Source of the DNA: Myxococcales bacterium
GTDB lineage: Bacteria > Myxococcota_A > Bradymonadia > UBA7976 > UBA1532
Assembly (NCBI GenBank): GCA_009692505.1
Contig: SHZC01000009.1
Coordinates: 1-60,489 of the forward strand
Reading direction: 5' to 3'
Length of the DNA: 60,489 nt
In this document: positions 27,200-36,051 of the stretch, in pieces
Position numbering within the stretch: position 1 is the stretch's first letter
Layout of the letters: every line of letters begins with the position of its first letter
Translations under genes and position numbers: made by a program
The notes under the pieces: model-generated
Database searches by the model: none
Seen by the model: the letters and a program-made list of their open reading frames with translations, nothing else
Told to the model about the DNA's origin: nothing

Positions 27200-27808
27200 A
27201 TGCTGAATATCATGCCGAAGATCGCCTCCCGCCGCGCCGCCGTGCTCGGTGTGCTGCTCGTGAGCGGGGTGTTCGTCTTCTGGTCGGCCGTCTGGCCGGG
27301 GTCGGGGCCGGGGTCGGCGCCGCCTCAGCTTGGGCTGCCGCTGGCCCAAGTCGCGCTCGAACTCTTCGAGGCACCCTCGTCGCAACGTCCGCCGTTCCAG
27401 ACTGTGCGCTCGCGTCCCCGGCTCCCGGCCTTCGCCAAGGTTGTGATTCGAGAAGGTGGAGTCTTCGGCCTCATGACCCCCGATGGCCTGCCTCAGCTCG
27501 CGCTCTCCCCAGACGCCGCCGCCCTGGTCCCGGTCCAGGGCCACGAGGGGCTGGCCGTGGAGTTCGGCGGCCCGGGGCCCAAAGACCTCTTGCTCGTCTT
27601 CGACCGGACCGCCGACGCACTCCTCGGATCGGACCTCGGGCGGCTGAGCCTGCCGGGGGCCGTCTTCCAGTTTGACCGGGGTGATTTGCGCGTGCTCGCC
27701 TGGGTCCGGGACAAGAGCCTCTCAGCCTGGGTGACGCGCAAGCCGATGGCGGAGGCGCTCGGACTCATCCCCGCGCAGAGCCCAGTCACGCCCGCCCCCC
27801 CCGGGTGA
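27200..27808 (+). CDS. Hypothetical membrane-anchored protein
   Basis: A 202-residue protein with an N-terminal transmembrane or signal segment (AAVLGVLLVSGVFVFWSAVW) followed by a Gly/Pro/Ala linker and a beta-rich domain of about 130 residues (for example KVVIREGGVFGLMTPDGLP, LLVFDRTADALLGSDLGRL). Start may be ATG at 27200 or an in-frame GTG at 27191; no strong ribosome-binding site separates them. It is divergent from the PilZ gene across about 100 bases. No family recognised. Confidence 0.5.
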   Translation: MLNIMPKIASRRAAVLGVLLVSGVFVFWSAVWPGSGPGSAPPQLGLPLAQVALELFEAPSSQRPPFQTVRSRPRLPAFAKVVIREGGVFGLMTPDGLPQLALSPDAAALVPVQGHEGLAVEFGGPGPKDLLLVFDRTADALLGSDLGRLSLPGAVFQFDRGDLRVLAWVRDKSLSAWVTRKPMAEALGLIPAQSPVTPAPPG

Positions 27809-28002
27809 GGCACGCCCGCCCCCCCCGACCTCCGTGCGCTGGGGACTGTTGCCCCCACCCAGGCCCCGGACTGAGCGGTATCGGTCACAGTTTTCGCACG
27901 CCGGCCCCAGTCTGCGGCCCGCGATCCCTTCCGCGTTTGCCTCTGCACGATGATTGCAGTGCCGTGGTAGGGTTACGGACCATCCTCTCGGAAGTGGCGA
28001 TC

Positions 28003-29523
28003 ATGAAGAACTGGAAATTGCCGCTGCTCTGGGTGCTGGCCGTCGCGTTTACTGCTTGCGCCGAGGCCACGCCGAGCCAGAAGGATCCTGACCCGCTCCA
28101 GTGCACCGACGGCGTTCAGGTCGGGGCCGACGGCGAGTGCTCCATCCCGACCATCGGGCCCGGCATGGTCAATATGCCCGAGGGCCCGAATGACGAGGCG
28201 CCGGTCCTCGACAACTCCGACCTCGAAGAGGACCGCCAGCACTTCCTGACGCAGGAAGGCCCGGGCAAGCTGCGGGTCTACGTCGGCGAGTCCATCCCGG
28301 TCGGCGTGCGCGCCATCACCTATGTCGGTGAGCCGGCGCCCGGCTTCGCCGTCCAGTTCAAGATCGAAGGCGCGACCTTCGGCGACTCGCTCAGTGCCGA
28401 TCGGGCCATCTCCAACGAGTTCGGCGTGGCCCAGGTCATCCTCACGGCGGGCACCCGACCGACGCACTACTACATTCATATGACGGGCGAGCAGTCGGCG
28501 AGCTTGCAGTACACCGTGGACGTCGTTCAGCGACCTGAGGGCGGTGACCTCATGCCGCCGCCCGGCGCGCCGCCGGGTGGGGGCATCCGCGGGGAGTGCC
28601 TCGAAACGCAAGGCACCTACAACATCCACAACCACTACGAGCCTGGGCGCGCCTTGGGTGACGGCGTGTTTGGTGTCCTTGACCAGATTCACCAGCTCCT
28701 CGCGAGCCCGGGCGGCTTCGTCGCGGACCTCATCTCCCAGCGAATCGGGGGCTTTGCCGGCGACCTGCTCGGGGGAGTTATCGAGCCGGTCGTCAACTAC
28801 CTTGTCGATTATATCGTCGGGAACTACGCACCGGACTGGGTCCAGTGGATGCTGATCATCACCGAGGACGTGAGCGGCCTGCTCACGGAGATGGAGATCG
28901 AAGGCACGATGGAGCTCGGCCCCCGCGACCCGGCGAACTGCACGCTCCGGGGCCGGCACCGCTGGGAGACGCTCGTCTTTATTTGGCGCGCCGGCTGTCA
29001 GCCCAACGACGCGATGTGCGGCCGGTTCCCCATCCCGCTCAACCAGCTCGGCGTGGGCCTCAGCGAGAGCGAGTTCGACGCCGCCGTCGTGCGCTCACTC
29101 GGCCCCGTCGGCTACCTGGAGATCCGCAACCACCAGATGCAGCTCAACCTGGGCGTCGCGGTCATCTGGTTCATCCAGAACGTGATCTTGCCCCAGCGAC
29201 TCGAGGTCAACAGCTTCGGCGAGCTGCTCGGGCTGGTCATCCCCTGTGACGCCGTCGGAGACCTCGCGGCCGACTACGTCTCGGGCGTACCGTTCTTGGG
29301 CTTCGCGGTGGCGCCGCTCGTCGAGGAGGCCTGCGAGGCCGGGCTCGAGGCCGCCGGCAACTTCCTCATGCGGATGCTCGCCGACTCGTTTAACGTCAGC
29401 GCCTTCGATATGGCGGGCGAGTGCAAACTCCGGGACACCAACGGCGACCGGAGCGCGGACAAGATCGAAGAGGGTCGCTGGACGAGCGGCCTGCAGGGCG
29501 ATTTCTCCGGCGAACGGCGCTGA
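28003..29523 (+). CDS. Lipoprotein with bacterial Ig-like domain
   Basis: A 506-residue exported protein. MKNWKLPLLWVLAVAFTAC is a signal peptide with lipobox FTAC. Residues about 90-170 resemble a bacterial Ig-like (Big-1-type) domain: VGVRAITYVGEPAPGFAVQF then FGVAQVILTAGTRPTHY. A Gly/Pro hinge follows, then a large domain with hydrophobic helical stretches (VLDQIHQLLASPGGFVADLI) and several Cys. The long upstream open frame lacks signal-like features and is not used. Role unknown. Confidence 0.7.
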   Translation: MKNWKLPLLWVLAVAFTACAEATPSQKDPDPLQCTDGVQVGADGECSIPTIGPGMVNMPEGPNDEAPVLDNSDLEEDRQHFLTQEGPGKLRVYVGESIPVGVRAITYVGEPAPGFAVQFKIEGATFGDSLSADRAISNEFGVAQVILTAGTRPTHYYIHMTGEQSASLQYTVDVVQRPEGGDLMPPPGAPPGGGIRGECLETQGTYNIHNHYEPGRALGDGVFGVLDQIHQLLASPGGFVADLISQRIGGFAGDLLGGVIEPVVNYLVDYIVGNYAPDWVQWMLIITEDVSGLLTEMEIEGTMELGPRDPANCTLRGRHRWETLVFIWRAGCQPNDAMCGRFPIPLNQLGVGLSESEFDAAVVRSLGPVGYLEIRNHQMQLNLGVAVIWFIQNVILPQRLEVNSFGELLGLVIPCDAVGDLAADYVSGVPFLGFAVAPLVEEACEAGLEAAGNFLMRMLADSFNVSAFDMAGECKLRDTNGDRSADKIEEGRWTSGLQGDFSGERR

Positions 29524-29551
29524 TCGTTCCGTAAAGACTTCGATCGCGGTC

Positions 29552-29580
29552 TTGATCCCCCGGATGGGCGGTGCTATACC
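29552..29580 (+). promoter_or_regulatory. Strong sigma70-type promoter for rpsT
   Basis: TTGATC, 17 bases, then TATACC preceded by TG at the extended -10 position (TGCTATACC). This lies 27 bases before the rpsT GTG, and a CGGAGG Shine-Dalgarno follows at 29595. Confidence 0.65.
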
Positions 29581-29606
29581 GCGCCTCCGGATTTCGGAGG
29601 TTTCTC

Positions 29607-29870
29607 GTGGCGAATCACCCTTCAGCAATCAAGCGCGCGCGTCAGAACATCAAGCGGCGCGCCCGCAACAAGCACGTCGCCCAGACGTGCCGCACCCTCG
29701 TCAAGAAGGCGCGCGAAGCGATTGACGGCAAAGACGCCGCTGCGGCCGACACGGTCGCCAGCGCGGTCCAGTCGCTCAGCGCAGCGGGCAGCAAAGGCGT
29801 GATTCACAAGCGCCAGGCCTCCCGTCGCATCAGCCGCCTGATGAAAGCCGCTCACGCCGCGAAGGCCTGA
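29607..29870 (+). CDS. rpsT: 30S ribosomal protein S20
   Basis: An 87-residue, Lys/Arg-rich helical protein with the S20 opening MANHPSAIKRARQNIKRRARNK and ending SRRISRLMKAAHAAKA. The start is a GTG seven bases after CGGAGG. S20 binds 16S rRNA early in 30S assembly. It is monocistronic with its own promoter and converges on holA; rpsT next to holA is a common bacterial arrangement. Confidence 0.97.
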   Translation: MANHPSAIKRARQNIKRRARNKHVAQTCRTLVKKAREAIDGKDAAAADTVASAVQSLSAAGSKGVIHKRQASRRISRLMKAAHAAKA

Positions 29871-29877
29871 GCCGGTT

Positions 29878-29931
29878 TTCAGGGTTCGCCCCGACTTCAG
29901 GGTTCGGCCAGATTTCAGCGTTCCCCACTGA
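29878..29931. repeat. Three 18-base tandem repeats between rpsT and holA
   Basis: Three consecutive copies of an 18-base unit beginning TTCAGGGTTCG (third copy TTCAGCGTTCC). The third copy runs over the holA stop codon. No hairpin with a T-run terminator was apparent here. Confidence 0.75.
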
Positions 29932-30937
29932 TTGGGGGCGCGCAGAGATCGAGCAGGAGGGCTTCAAGCAGGCGCACGTCGTCGAGCTTGCTGCGCTTGA
30001 ATTGGCGGTCGGCCTCGGCCAATCGATCCATCGCCGCGAGCAGCTCGGGGCCTTGGAAGCCCTGGACTTGGCGTGCGAACACCTGCGCCTTGAACGGCGG
30101 CATCCCGGCGGCGACCGCCATCTCCTGAGGGTTGGCACCGCTCGACCGTGCGGCCTTGCCGATCAAGAGCTTGCGGATCCGATCGGCGATGAGCGCGAGG
30201 ATCCGGAGCGCGGGTTCGCCTTGCGCCATGAGGTCGTGGGCGTGACTCAGCGCGGCTGCGGCGTTCCGATCGGCGACCGCGTCGGTCAGCTCCCAGACCG
30301 TGTGCGCGCGAAGGTGCGGCACGCAGGCCCGCACGTCTTCAGTCGTGATCGTCGCGGGGGCGGCCACGAAGAGCGTGAGCCGCTCAATTGTCGTATCGAG
30401 CAGGCCGAGGTCGCGGCCGATGGAGTCGGCGAGATAGTGGGCGGCGTCCGAAGCGATGGTCCGGCCCTTCTCCTTGACGTGGGCCACGATGAACGGGGCG
30501 AGCTCCCGATCGGCCGGCGTCTTGAACTCGACCACCACGGCCTTCTTCTCCAGCGTCTTGTAGAGCTTGGAGCGGCGATCGACCGTGTCGTTGGCGTGGA
30601 GCAAGAGGCAGGTTGAGGGGTCAGGCTGCTCGAGGTAGGTGAGCAGGGTCGCGATGGTCGCGGCGGTCCCCGTAAACAGGGCCTCGGCGCTGCGGACCCA
30701 GACGAGGCGCCTCGGGGCCATCATCGGCAGCGTGCGCGCGGCGTCCACGAGGCGGTCGACGTTGAACTTATCCTTGGCATCGAAGCGGTCGATGTTGAAG
30801 TCCTCGGCGACGCCCCCGGTCACACGCGGGCGCAGCCAGTCGGCGGCGCGGCGCGTCAGGAGCGGCGCGTCCCCATGCAGCAGGTAGACGCTCGCCTCGC
30901 CGTTCTTCAACTGCACGTCAAGCTTGCCGACGCTCAT
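29915..30937 (-). CDS. holA: DNA polymerase III delta subunit
   Basis: A 340-residue protein of the HolA family, the clamp-loader subunit that opens the beta clamp. Seen: VYLLHGDAPLLTRRAADWLR near the start (P-loop remnant region), the DRFDAKD and LPMMAPRRLVWVRSAE segments, LLLHANDTVDRRSKLYK and ADSIGRDLGLLDTTIERL, all in family order. The ATG overlaps the stop of lptE by 4 bases, so the two genes are coupled. Confidence 0.9.
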   Translation of the reverse strand: MSVGKLDVQLKNGEASVYLLHGDAPLLTRRAADWLRPRVTGGVAEDFNIDRFDAKDKFNVDRLVDAARTLPMMAPRRLVWVRSAEALFTGTAATIATLLTYLEQPDPSTCLLLHANDTVDRRSKLYKTLEKKAVVVEFKTPADRELAPFIVAHVKEKGRTIASDAAHYLADSIGRDLGLLDTTIERLTLFVAAPATITTEDVRACVPHLRAHTVWELTDAVADRNAAAALSHAHDLMAQGEPALRILALIADRIRKLLIGKAARSSGANPQEMAVAAGMPPFKAQVFARQVQGFQGPELLAAMDRLAEADRQFKRSKLDDVRLLEALLLDLCAPPISGER

Positions 30938-31506
30938 GGACCCTCCGCATCTGGGCTGTCGAGGTAACGGGCGGCCAGGACCGACGCGGCCTCATCGACG
31001 GCGTGCAATAGAGCCACGCGTCGCGCGTCCAAAGACCCGGTCGCCGTGGCCACAGGCACGTAGATCGAGCGACCGATGACGACCGGCGTGGACCAACCAA
31101 TACGGCCACCGTCGCGCTCGAGGCGGGCCTCAACCCGGACCTGAACCTCGAGGGCGCTCGCGCGATCTTCGAAGGCGACGGGCAGCTCTGGCCCGACGGT
31201 CAATCGACCCTTCAGGGACCAGGTTTCGCCCTGAGCGCGGTCGAGCAGGCGGGGGCGGGGGCGACCGGAGAGACGCCGTCGGAGGGCCTGCGTGAGGGAG
31301 TCTCCGAGATCGAGCTGCGGAGAGTCGTCTTCGAAGGGACCGAGGTAGACGGACTTCACGGGGCCCCCGTCGTCGACCCCGACAAAGCGGTAGCCGCAGC
31401 CCGATGAGACAAAGAACGCCGAGGCGAAGAACGCCAGGACGAGCGCGGCGCGGGGGCGTGGCCCGGCGAGTCGCTTGGAGCCATGTGGGGTCGAGTCGGG
31501 CAACAC
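30934..31506 (-). CDS. lptE: LPS-assembly lipoprotein LptE-like
   Basis: A 190-residue lipoprotein with lipobox SSGC followed by GYRFVG, the typical LptE opening, then VKSVYLGPFEDDSPQLDLGDSL, as in the lptE genes upstream of holA in other bacteria. LptE plugs the LptD barrel in the outer membrane. The start is a GTG (or the next codon, TTG); the signal peptide is clear either way. Gene order lptE-holA supports the call; the family is poorly conserved. Confidence 0.72.
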   Translation of the reverse strand: MLPDSTPHGSKRLAGPRPRAALVLAFFASAFFVSSGCGYRFVGVDDGGPVKSVYLGPFEDDSPQLDLGDSLTQALRRRLSGRPRPRLLDRAQGETWSLKGRLTVGPELPVAFEDRASALEVQVRVEARLERDGGRIGWSTPVVIGRSIYVPVATATGSLDARRVALLHAVDEAASVLAARYLDSPDAEGP

Positions 31507-31614
31507 CTTGATGGGGGAGGCTACACGCTCGGCCCGCGAAGGCTACACATTCGGCGTGCGCCTCAGGCAGGATCTTGGGATGGTCAAGACGACGGACTAT
31601 GCTCCGCCTCCGCA

Positions 31615-32364
31615 ATGACGCCTCTGCTCGCCCTCATCATCATGCTGACCTTCGGCCCACCCGATAAAGAGGGCTGGGCCGCTCATGTCAGCATCCTGTC
31701 GAGCGCGACCGACGCCGAGTCCGCGCTGCGCCTCTCCTTCGGTCATGCTCAGCGCGCCGAGCTGAAAGAGGCTCTCGCCTGGGCTCGGACGGCGGAGTCG
31801 CGCGGGGCTCTAGACGTGCGAGTCTCGCTCGCGCGGGCCTTGGCTTATCGCAACGCCGAGCGCTGGGGAGAGGCGGCCAACGCCTACTTCGAGGTGGCCG
31901 TTTTGGCCCCTTTGCAAACCTACGCGCTCGTGGAGCTCTGGCACGTGCTCCGCCTCGCCCCGCCCCGTGCCCTCGCCCCGCCCTTCGATCAGGCAGCGGT
32001 CGTCGCCAGGCTCGAGGCCTCCGGCTTTCATGTGCCCGTGGTCTTCACGTACCCGCCGGAGCACGCCCGAGCCGGCGCCTCAGTGGCCGCGGCCAAAGAC
32101 TCGCTCGCCAAGGGTGAGACCGCGGTCGCCGTGACCCAACTTCATGACGCGCTCTCCGCGCACCCAACTGACAAGGAAGCTTGGCGTCACCTTGGCTTGG
32201 CAGAGACGCGAGCGGGCAGACCCGACCGGGCCCGCGCGGCCTACCTCATCTTGCTCTCCCTTCAGCCCCATCCGACCCGAGACATTCGCCAGATTCGCAG
32301 GCTGCTAGCCGACTTCGAGCGCAAGCAGGGGCTCCGAATCGAAGCCGCGCGGGCCGGCCATTGA
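31615..32364 (+). CDS. TPR-containing protein
   Basis: A 249-residue protein with an N-terminal hydrophobic stretch (PLLALIIMLTFG) that may be a signal peptide and helical repeats of TPR type (LAWARTAESRGALDVRVSLA, ALAYRNAERWGEAANAYFEV, and LHDALSAHPTDKEAWRHLGL then ETRAGRPDRARAAYLILLSL). The start MTPLLALIIM is chosen because it begins the hydrophobic segment. The stop lies at the edge of a 22-base tandem duplication. Confidence 0.65.
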   Translation: MTPLLALIIMLTFGPPDKEGWAAHVSILSSATDAESALRLSFGHAQRAELKEALAWARTAESRGALDVRVSLARALAYRNAERWGEAANAYFEVAVLAPLQTYALVELWHVLRLAPPRALAPPFDQAAVVARLEASGFHVPVVFTYPPEHARAGASVAAAKDSLAKGETAVAVTQLHDALSAHPTDKEAWRHLGLAETRAGRPDRARAAYLILLSLQPHPTRDIRQIRRLLADFERKQGLRIEAARAGH

Positions 32365-32384
32365 AGCCGCGCGGGCCGGTCATT
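32341..32384. repeat. 22-base tandem duplication at the end of the TPR gene
   Basis: Two adjacent copies of a 22-base unit beginning GAAGCCGCGCGGGCCGG, differing at one base, followed by a partial third (GAAGCCG). The stop codon falls at the boundary of the first copy, so the second copy is non-coding. Confidence 0.85.
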
Positions 32385-32517
32385 GAAGCCGAAAAAATCT
32401 TCGACACCCGTGCACTCTTGAACGTAGTGATCGGCGCGTCCTTTGCTATTGACCGACCGTGCCAATTTTGACCCGCGTCCAACGATGGACGCTTGAGGAC
32501 CCTGAGGGAGACACCGA

Positions 32518-34986
32518 ATGAAGAAACAGAGACGACTCATCGGAAATCTGGCGGCTGTGGCCGTCATGGCCGCGGGATGTATCGAGACCAATACCATCGC
32601 GGCGCGGGATGACTTCGGCGTGGGCGGCGCGGTCACTCCCGGTGGCTCAGGCGGCGCAGGTGGCGCGGTTGGGGGCACAGGCGGGACCGGCGGCAGCGCG
32701 CCTGGTGGCCAGGTTGCCGGCGCGGGCGGCGAAGGCCCCGGTGGGGGGTCCATCGGCGGCGCGCCCGTCGGCGGCTCAATCGAAGGCGGCAGCGGCGGCA
32801 CAGGCGGCAAGCCCGAGGGCGGCGCGGGCGGCGCGGGCGGCGGTGCAGGCGGCAGCGCGGGCTCGGGCGGCGTCGGCGGTATGTCCGTTGGCGGCGCGGG
32901 CGGCGCAGGCGGCTCGGTCGTTGAACCCCCGAGGGATCGCGACCATGACGACATCGTCGACGATATGGACAACTGCCCCGATACGCCGAACTCCGATCAG
33001 GCCGATCGGGACATGGACGGCATCGGCGACGTCTGCGACGGCCCCGCCGGGGACGTGGACAACGACGGCGTGCCGGACGACGGCGACAACTGCCGTTTCC
33101 GTCCGAACAACGGGCAAGGCGACAGCGACGGCGATTTCGCGGGCGACGTCTGCGACAACTGCCCCGATGTATCAAACGCCGACCAGGCGGACGCGGACGG
33201 TAACGGCACCGGCGACGTCTGCGCCGACGGCGACAACGACGGCGTCAGCGACCTCGTCGACAACTGCCCGGCCGATCCCAACGAACGACAGGGCGATAAC
33301 GACGGCGACGGCGTGGGTGACGCCTGTGACAACTGCCCGCGTGCGGCCAACGCCGACCAGGCCGATCAGAACGGCAACGGGATCGGCGAGGCCTGCGAGG
33401 TCAACCTCGCCGATGACGCCGATCTCGACGGTATCCCGGACGCCGACGATAACTGCCCCTTTGTGGGCAACGTCGCCCAAGGCGACGAGGACGCCGACGG
33501 CTTGGGCAATGTCTGTGACAACTGCCCGCTCGACGCGAACTTCGATCAGGCCGACGAGGACAACGACGGCGTGGGCGATGCCTGCGTCGACAGCGATCTC
33601 GACGGCGACGGGACGCCTGACGGCACGGACAACTGCCCGCGTCAGCCCAACGAGAATCAGAGCGACAACGACGATGACGGGATCGGCAACGCCTGCGACA
33701 ACTGCGACGACGTCGCCAACTTCGACCAGGCCGACGTCGACCGCGATGGCTTAGGCGACGCCTGCGACGAGCTCGCGCCGCGCGTATGGATTGAGCTCAT
33801 CTGGGGTGACGATCGCGTCGACTTCGATCTGCACGTCCTTCATCCGCGCGGCTCGTACTTCGGGCCCTTCGACTGCTGGGCCAATAATCGCCGGAACGGG
33901 TGGTGCGACCCCGGTTATATCCGCGACAGCCCCTCAGAAGGCGGGCTCACCGACGAGCAGGTCCGACTCGCCGCTCCCTTGGCGGGCTGGTGGACGATTG
34001 GTGTCGATCTTTTCGAACACCCGGAGGGCGAGCTCCCGGCCGCCCGCGTCGTCGTCCACTGCGGCGATACGCCCCCGACCGAGTTCGGCCCGCAGCAGAT
34101 GCAGATCGTCGATCGCGCCAACCGCCAGCTCTGGGAGGTCACCCGCTTCAACCCGGAGACCTGCACCTACGAGGCGATCGATGCGGTCAGGGAGACCCAA
34201 TGCGTCAACATGGGCGGCACGACCTGCGCGTGCCCGGACTGCGACGCGGGCATTTGTGGACCGGAGTCCTGCCCCGGTGACGCGCCGTGTGACTTCACGA
34301 CGGGCGTCTGCGAGATCCCCCCGGACCTCTGCGCGGGCGTCGTCTGCGCCGAGGGCTCCAACTGCGACCCGTCGAGCGGCCGCTGCGTGGAGGGACCGAT
34401 CGACGCCACGTGCCGGGCCTGCAACGGCGAGCCCGACTGCCCCATGGGCTACTGGTGCCTGCGATACAACGGCGCCAACTTGCCCGGCGCTTGTGGCTTG
34501 GGCTGCAACCCGCGGGGCAACGACTGCCGGGCGGGCGAGCAGTGCCGGCAGATTAACCGCAATGGCATGCAGGCCTACGCCTGTGTTCAGGACGACCAAT
34601 GCGCGGGGGACGACTGCGCGGGCGTCATGTGTCAGCGTGGCCAGGTCTGCAACCCCGCCGACGGCGCCTGCGTCGGCTGCCTGGGCGACGCGGACTGCGA
34701 GAACGGCCTGCTCTGCGTGGACAATGCCTGCGTCGAGGTCGCGGGGGCCAATCGCGTGCACAGCAGCTGGGGCGACGGCAACACGCTCCCCACGTGCCAG
34801 AACGTCGACGCCTGCGAGCCCGACGAGACCTGCGAGTCCCTCGGGCTGGCTGGGAGCGCGTGCCTCCTGGAGTGCAGTGACCTCCTCGCCTGCCCGGGTG
34901 GCTTCAACTGCTGCAATATCCCCGGTGGCGCCGGCCCCTCCTGCGTGCCCGACAATAACTTCCTCGGGCGCTTCTGCCCGAACTGA
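32518..34986 (+). CDS. Large lipoprotein with thrombospondin-3-like repeats
   Basis: An 822-residue protein. MKKQRRLIGNLAAVAVMAAGC is a signal peptide with lipobox AAGC. Residues about 40-140 are a Gly-Gly-Ala/Ser low-complexity stalk. Then come nine repeats of thrombospondin type 3 form (DNCPxxxNxxQxDxDxDGxGDxCD), expected to bind calcium, in about residues 145-420. A domain with WGDDRVDFDLHVLHPRGSYF resembles the YfaP/DUF2135-type fold. The remainder is Cys-rich with EGF-like spacing (CAGVVCAEGSNCDPSSGRC). This layout is common in secreted myxobacterial proteins; function unknown. Confidence 0.82.
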   Translation: MKKQRRLIGNLAAVAVMAAGCIETNTIAARDDFGVGGAVTPGGSGGAGGAVGGTGGTGGSAPGGQVAGAGGEGPGGGSIGGAPVGGSIEGGSGGTGGKPEGGAGGAGGGAGGSAGSGGVGGMSVGGAGGAGGSVVEPPRDRDHDDIVDDMDNCPDTPNSDQADRDMDGIGDVCDGPAGDVDNDGVPDDGDNCRFRPNNGQGDSDGDFAGDVCDNCPDVSNADQADADGNGTGDVCADGDNDGVSDLVDNCPADPNERQGDNDGDGVGDACDNCPRAANADQADQNGNGIGEACEVNLADDADLDGIPDADDNCPFVGNVAQGDEDADGLGNVCDNCPLDANFDQADEDNDGVGDACVDSDLDGDGTPDGTDNCPRQPNENQSDNDDDGIGNACDNCDDVANFDQADVDRDGLGDACDELAPRVWIELIWGDDRVDFDLHVLHPRGSYFGPFDCWANNRRNGWCDPGYIRDSPSEGGLTDEQVRLAAPLAGWWTIGVDLFEHPEGELPAARVVVHCGDTPPTEFGPQQMQIVDRANRQLWEVTRFNPETCTYEAIDAVRETQCVNMGGTTCACPDCDAGICGPESCPGDAPCDFTTGVCEIPPDLCAGVVCAEGSNCDPSSGRCVEGPIDATCRACNGEPDCPMGYWCLRYNGANLPGACGLGCNPRGNDCRAGEQCRQINRNGMQAYACVQDDQCAGDDCAGVMCQRGQVCNPADGACVGCLGDADCENGLLCVDNACVEVAGANRVHSSWGDGNTLPTCQNVDACEPDETCESLGLAGSACLLECSDLLACPGGFNCCNIPGGAGPSCVPDNNFLGRFCPN

Positions 34987-34993
34987 GCCCATG

Positions 34994-35014
34994 ATCGTCA
35001 ACTTGCTTGACGAT
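34994..35014. terminator. Perfect 8-bp hairpin between convergent genes
   Basis: Stem ATCGTCAA / TTGACGAT with a CTTGC loop, lying between the stop of the thrombospondin-like lipoprotein gene and the end of oleD. No T-run follows, so it may act as a bidirectional or Rho-assisted terminator or as an mRNA end stabiliser. Confidence 0.45.
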
Positions 35015-35031
35015 GTGGACTAAAGGTCCGT

Positions 35032-36051
35032 TCAGGGCGAGGCATCCGGCGAGGGTGCCCCGGCGTCGAACCAGGCCTTCAGCTCGACCAGACCTTGGGC
35101 CACCGTCAGCCGTGGCTCGAAGCCCAAGTCGCGCCTGGAGGCCGTCAGGTCGTACCAGTGGGACGTGGATAGCTGCCGGGCCACGAACCGCGTCATGATG
35201 GGCTCGCTCTTGGCCCCGGCGAGCCCATACACGCCCTCGAGCAGCGCGCCCACGGCGAAGGCCAGCGCGGTGGGCACGGACTGGGTCACAGGCCCCAGCC
35301 CGGCGGCCGCCAAGATGCCGTTGAGCAGGTCCCGCACCTTCATCGGCTCGCCCTGCGTGATGAAATACGGCTTGCCCGCGCAGGCCGCTCCGGGGGAGAG
35401 CCGCTCAGCGGCGAGCAGGTGCGCGTCCGCCGCGTTGTCTACGTAGATCGAGTCGACGAGGTTGTCTCCGCTGCCCACGAGCTTGAGCTTGCCCGCTTGT
35501 TGTCGAGCGACGATACGCGGCACGAGCTGGTTATCGCCCGGGCCCCATATCAGATGAGGCCGAAGTGCGACCGTGGACAACGTCGGATCGTTGGCCGCCA
35601 GGACACTTCGCTCGGCAAGGGCCTTGGTGCGTGGGTAGTGAGCCAGGAATTTCGTGGCGTAAGGGGCCGACTCGTCGACGCCCGAGACGTTGTCGCCGCC
35701 GTGCACCACGCTCGGCGTGCTCGTATAGACCAGCTTCGGCACGCCCTCCGCTCGGCACCCCTCGATGACCGCGAGGGTGCCCTCCACGTTCGCGCGCTCA
35801 TACTCGCGGGCGGGGCCCCAGACGCCCGCCTTGGCCGCGACGTGGAAGACGACATCCATGCCCCGGCACGCGGCCCGAACCGCCGCCCGATCCGAGATCT
35901 CGGCGCGGACCGAGGCCACGCCCAGCTTCGTCAGTCGCGGGTAGTCGCCGCGCTGGAGAGAGGTGACCTCGAAGCCCGCGGCGACGAGCTTCTTGACGAT
36001 GGCGAACCCGAGGAAGCCGCCGCCGCCCGTCACCAGCGCACGCCCGGTCAT
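35032..36051 (-). CDS. oleD: OleD: NADPH-dependent 2-alkyl-3-ketoacid reductase
   Basis: A 339-residue short-chain/extended dehydrogenase with the nucleotide-binding GGGGFLG (residues 9-15) and the catalytic YPRTK (Tyr139, Lys143). In the ole pathway OleD reduces the 2-alkyl-3-ketoalkanoate made by OleA to the 2-alkyl-3-hydroxy acid. The start ATG overlaps the stop of oleC by 4 bases; the longer frame overlaps oleC and is not used. Placement as the last gene of a full A-B-C-D set makes this assignment stronger than domain content alone. Confidence 0.88.
   Translation of the reverse strand: MTGRALVTGGGGFLGFAIVKKLVAAGFEVTSLQRGDYPRLTKLGVASVRAEISDRAAVRAACRGMDVVFHVAAKAGVWGPAREYERANVEGTLAVIEGCRAEGVPKLVYTSTPSVVHGGDNVSGVDESAPYATKFLAHYPRTKALAERSVLAANDPTLSTVALRPHLIWGPGDNQLVPRIVARQQAGKLKLVGSGDNLVDSIYVDNAADAHLLAAERLSPGAACAGKPYFITQGEPMKVRDLLNGILAAAGLGPVTQSVPTALAFAVGALLEGVYGLAGAKSEPIMTRFVARQLSTSHWYDLTASRRDLGFEPRLTVAQGLVELKAWFDAGAPSPDASP

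Noticed and set aside
32400..32517. Sigma70 promoter for the thrombospondin-3-like gene
   Set aside because: A TTGAAC is present but no -10 element lies at 16-18 bases, so I do not list it.
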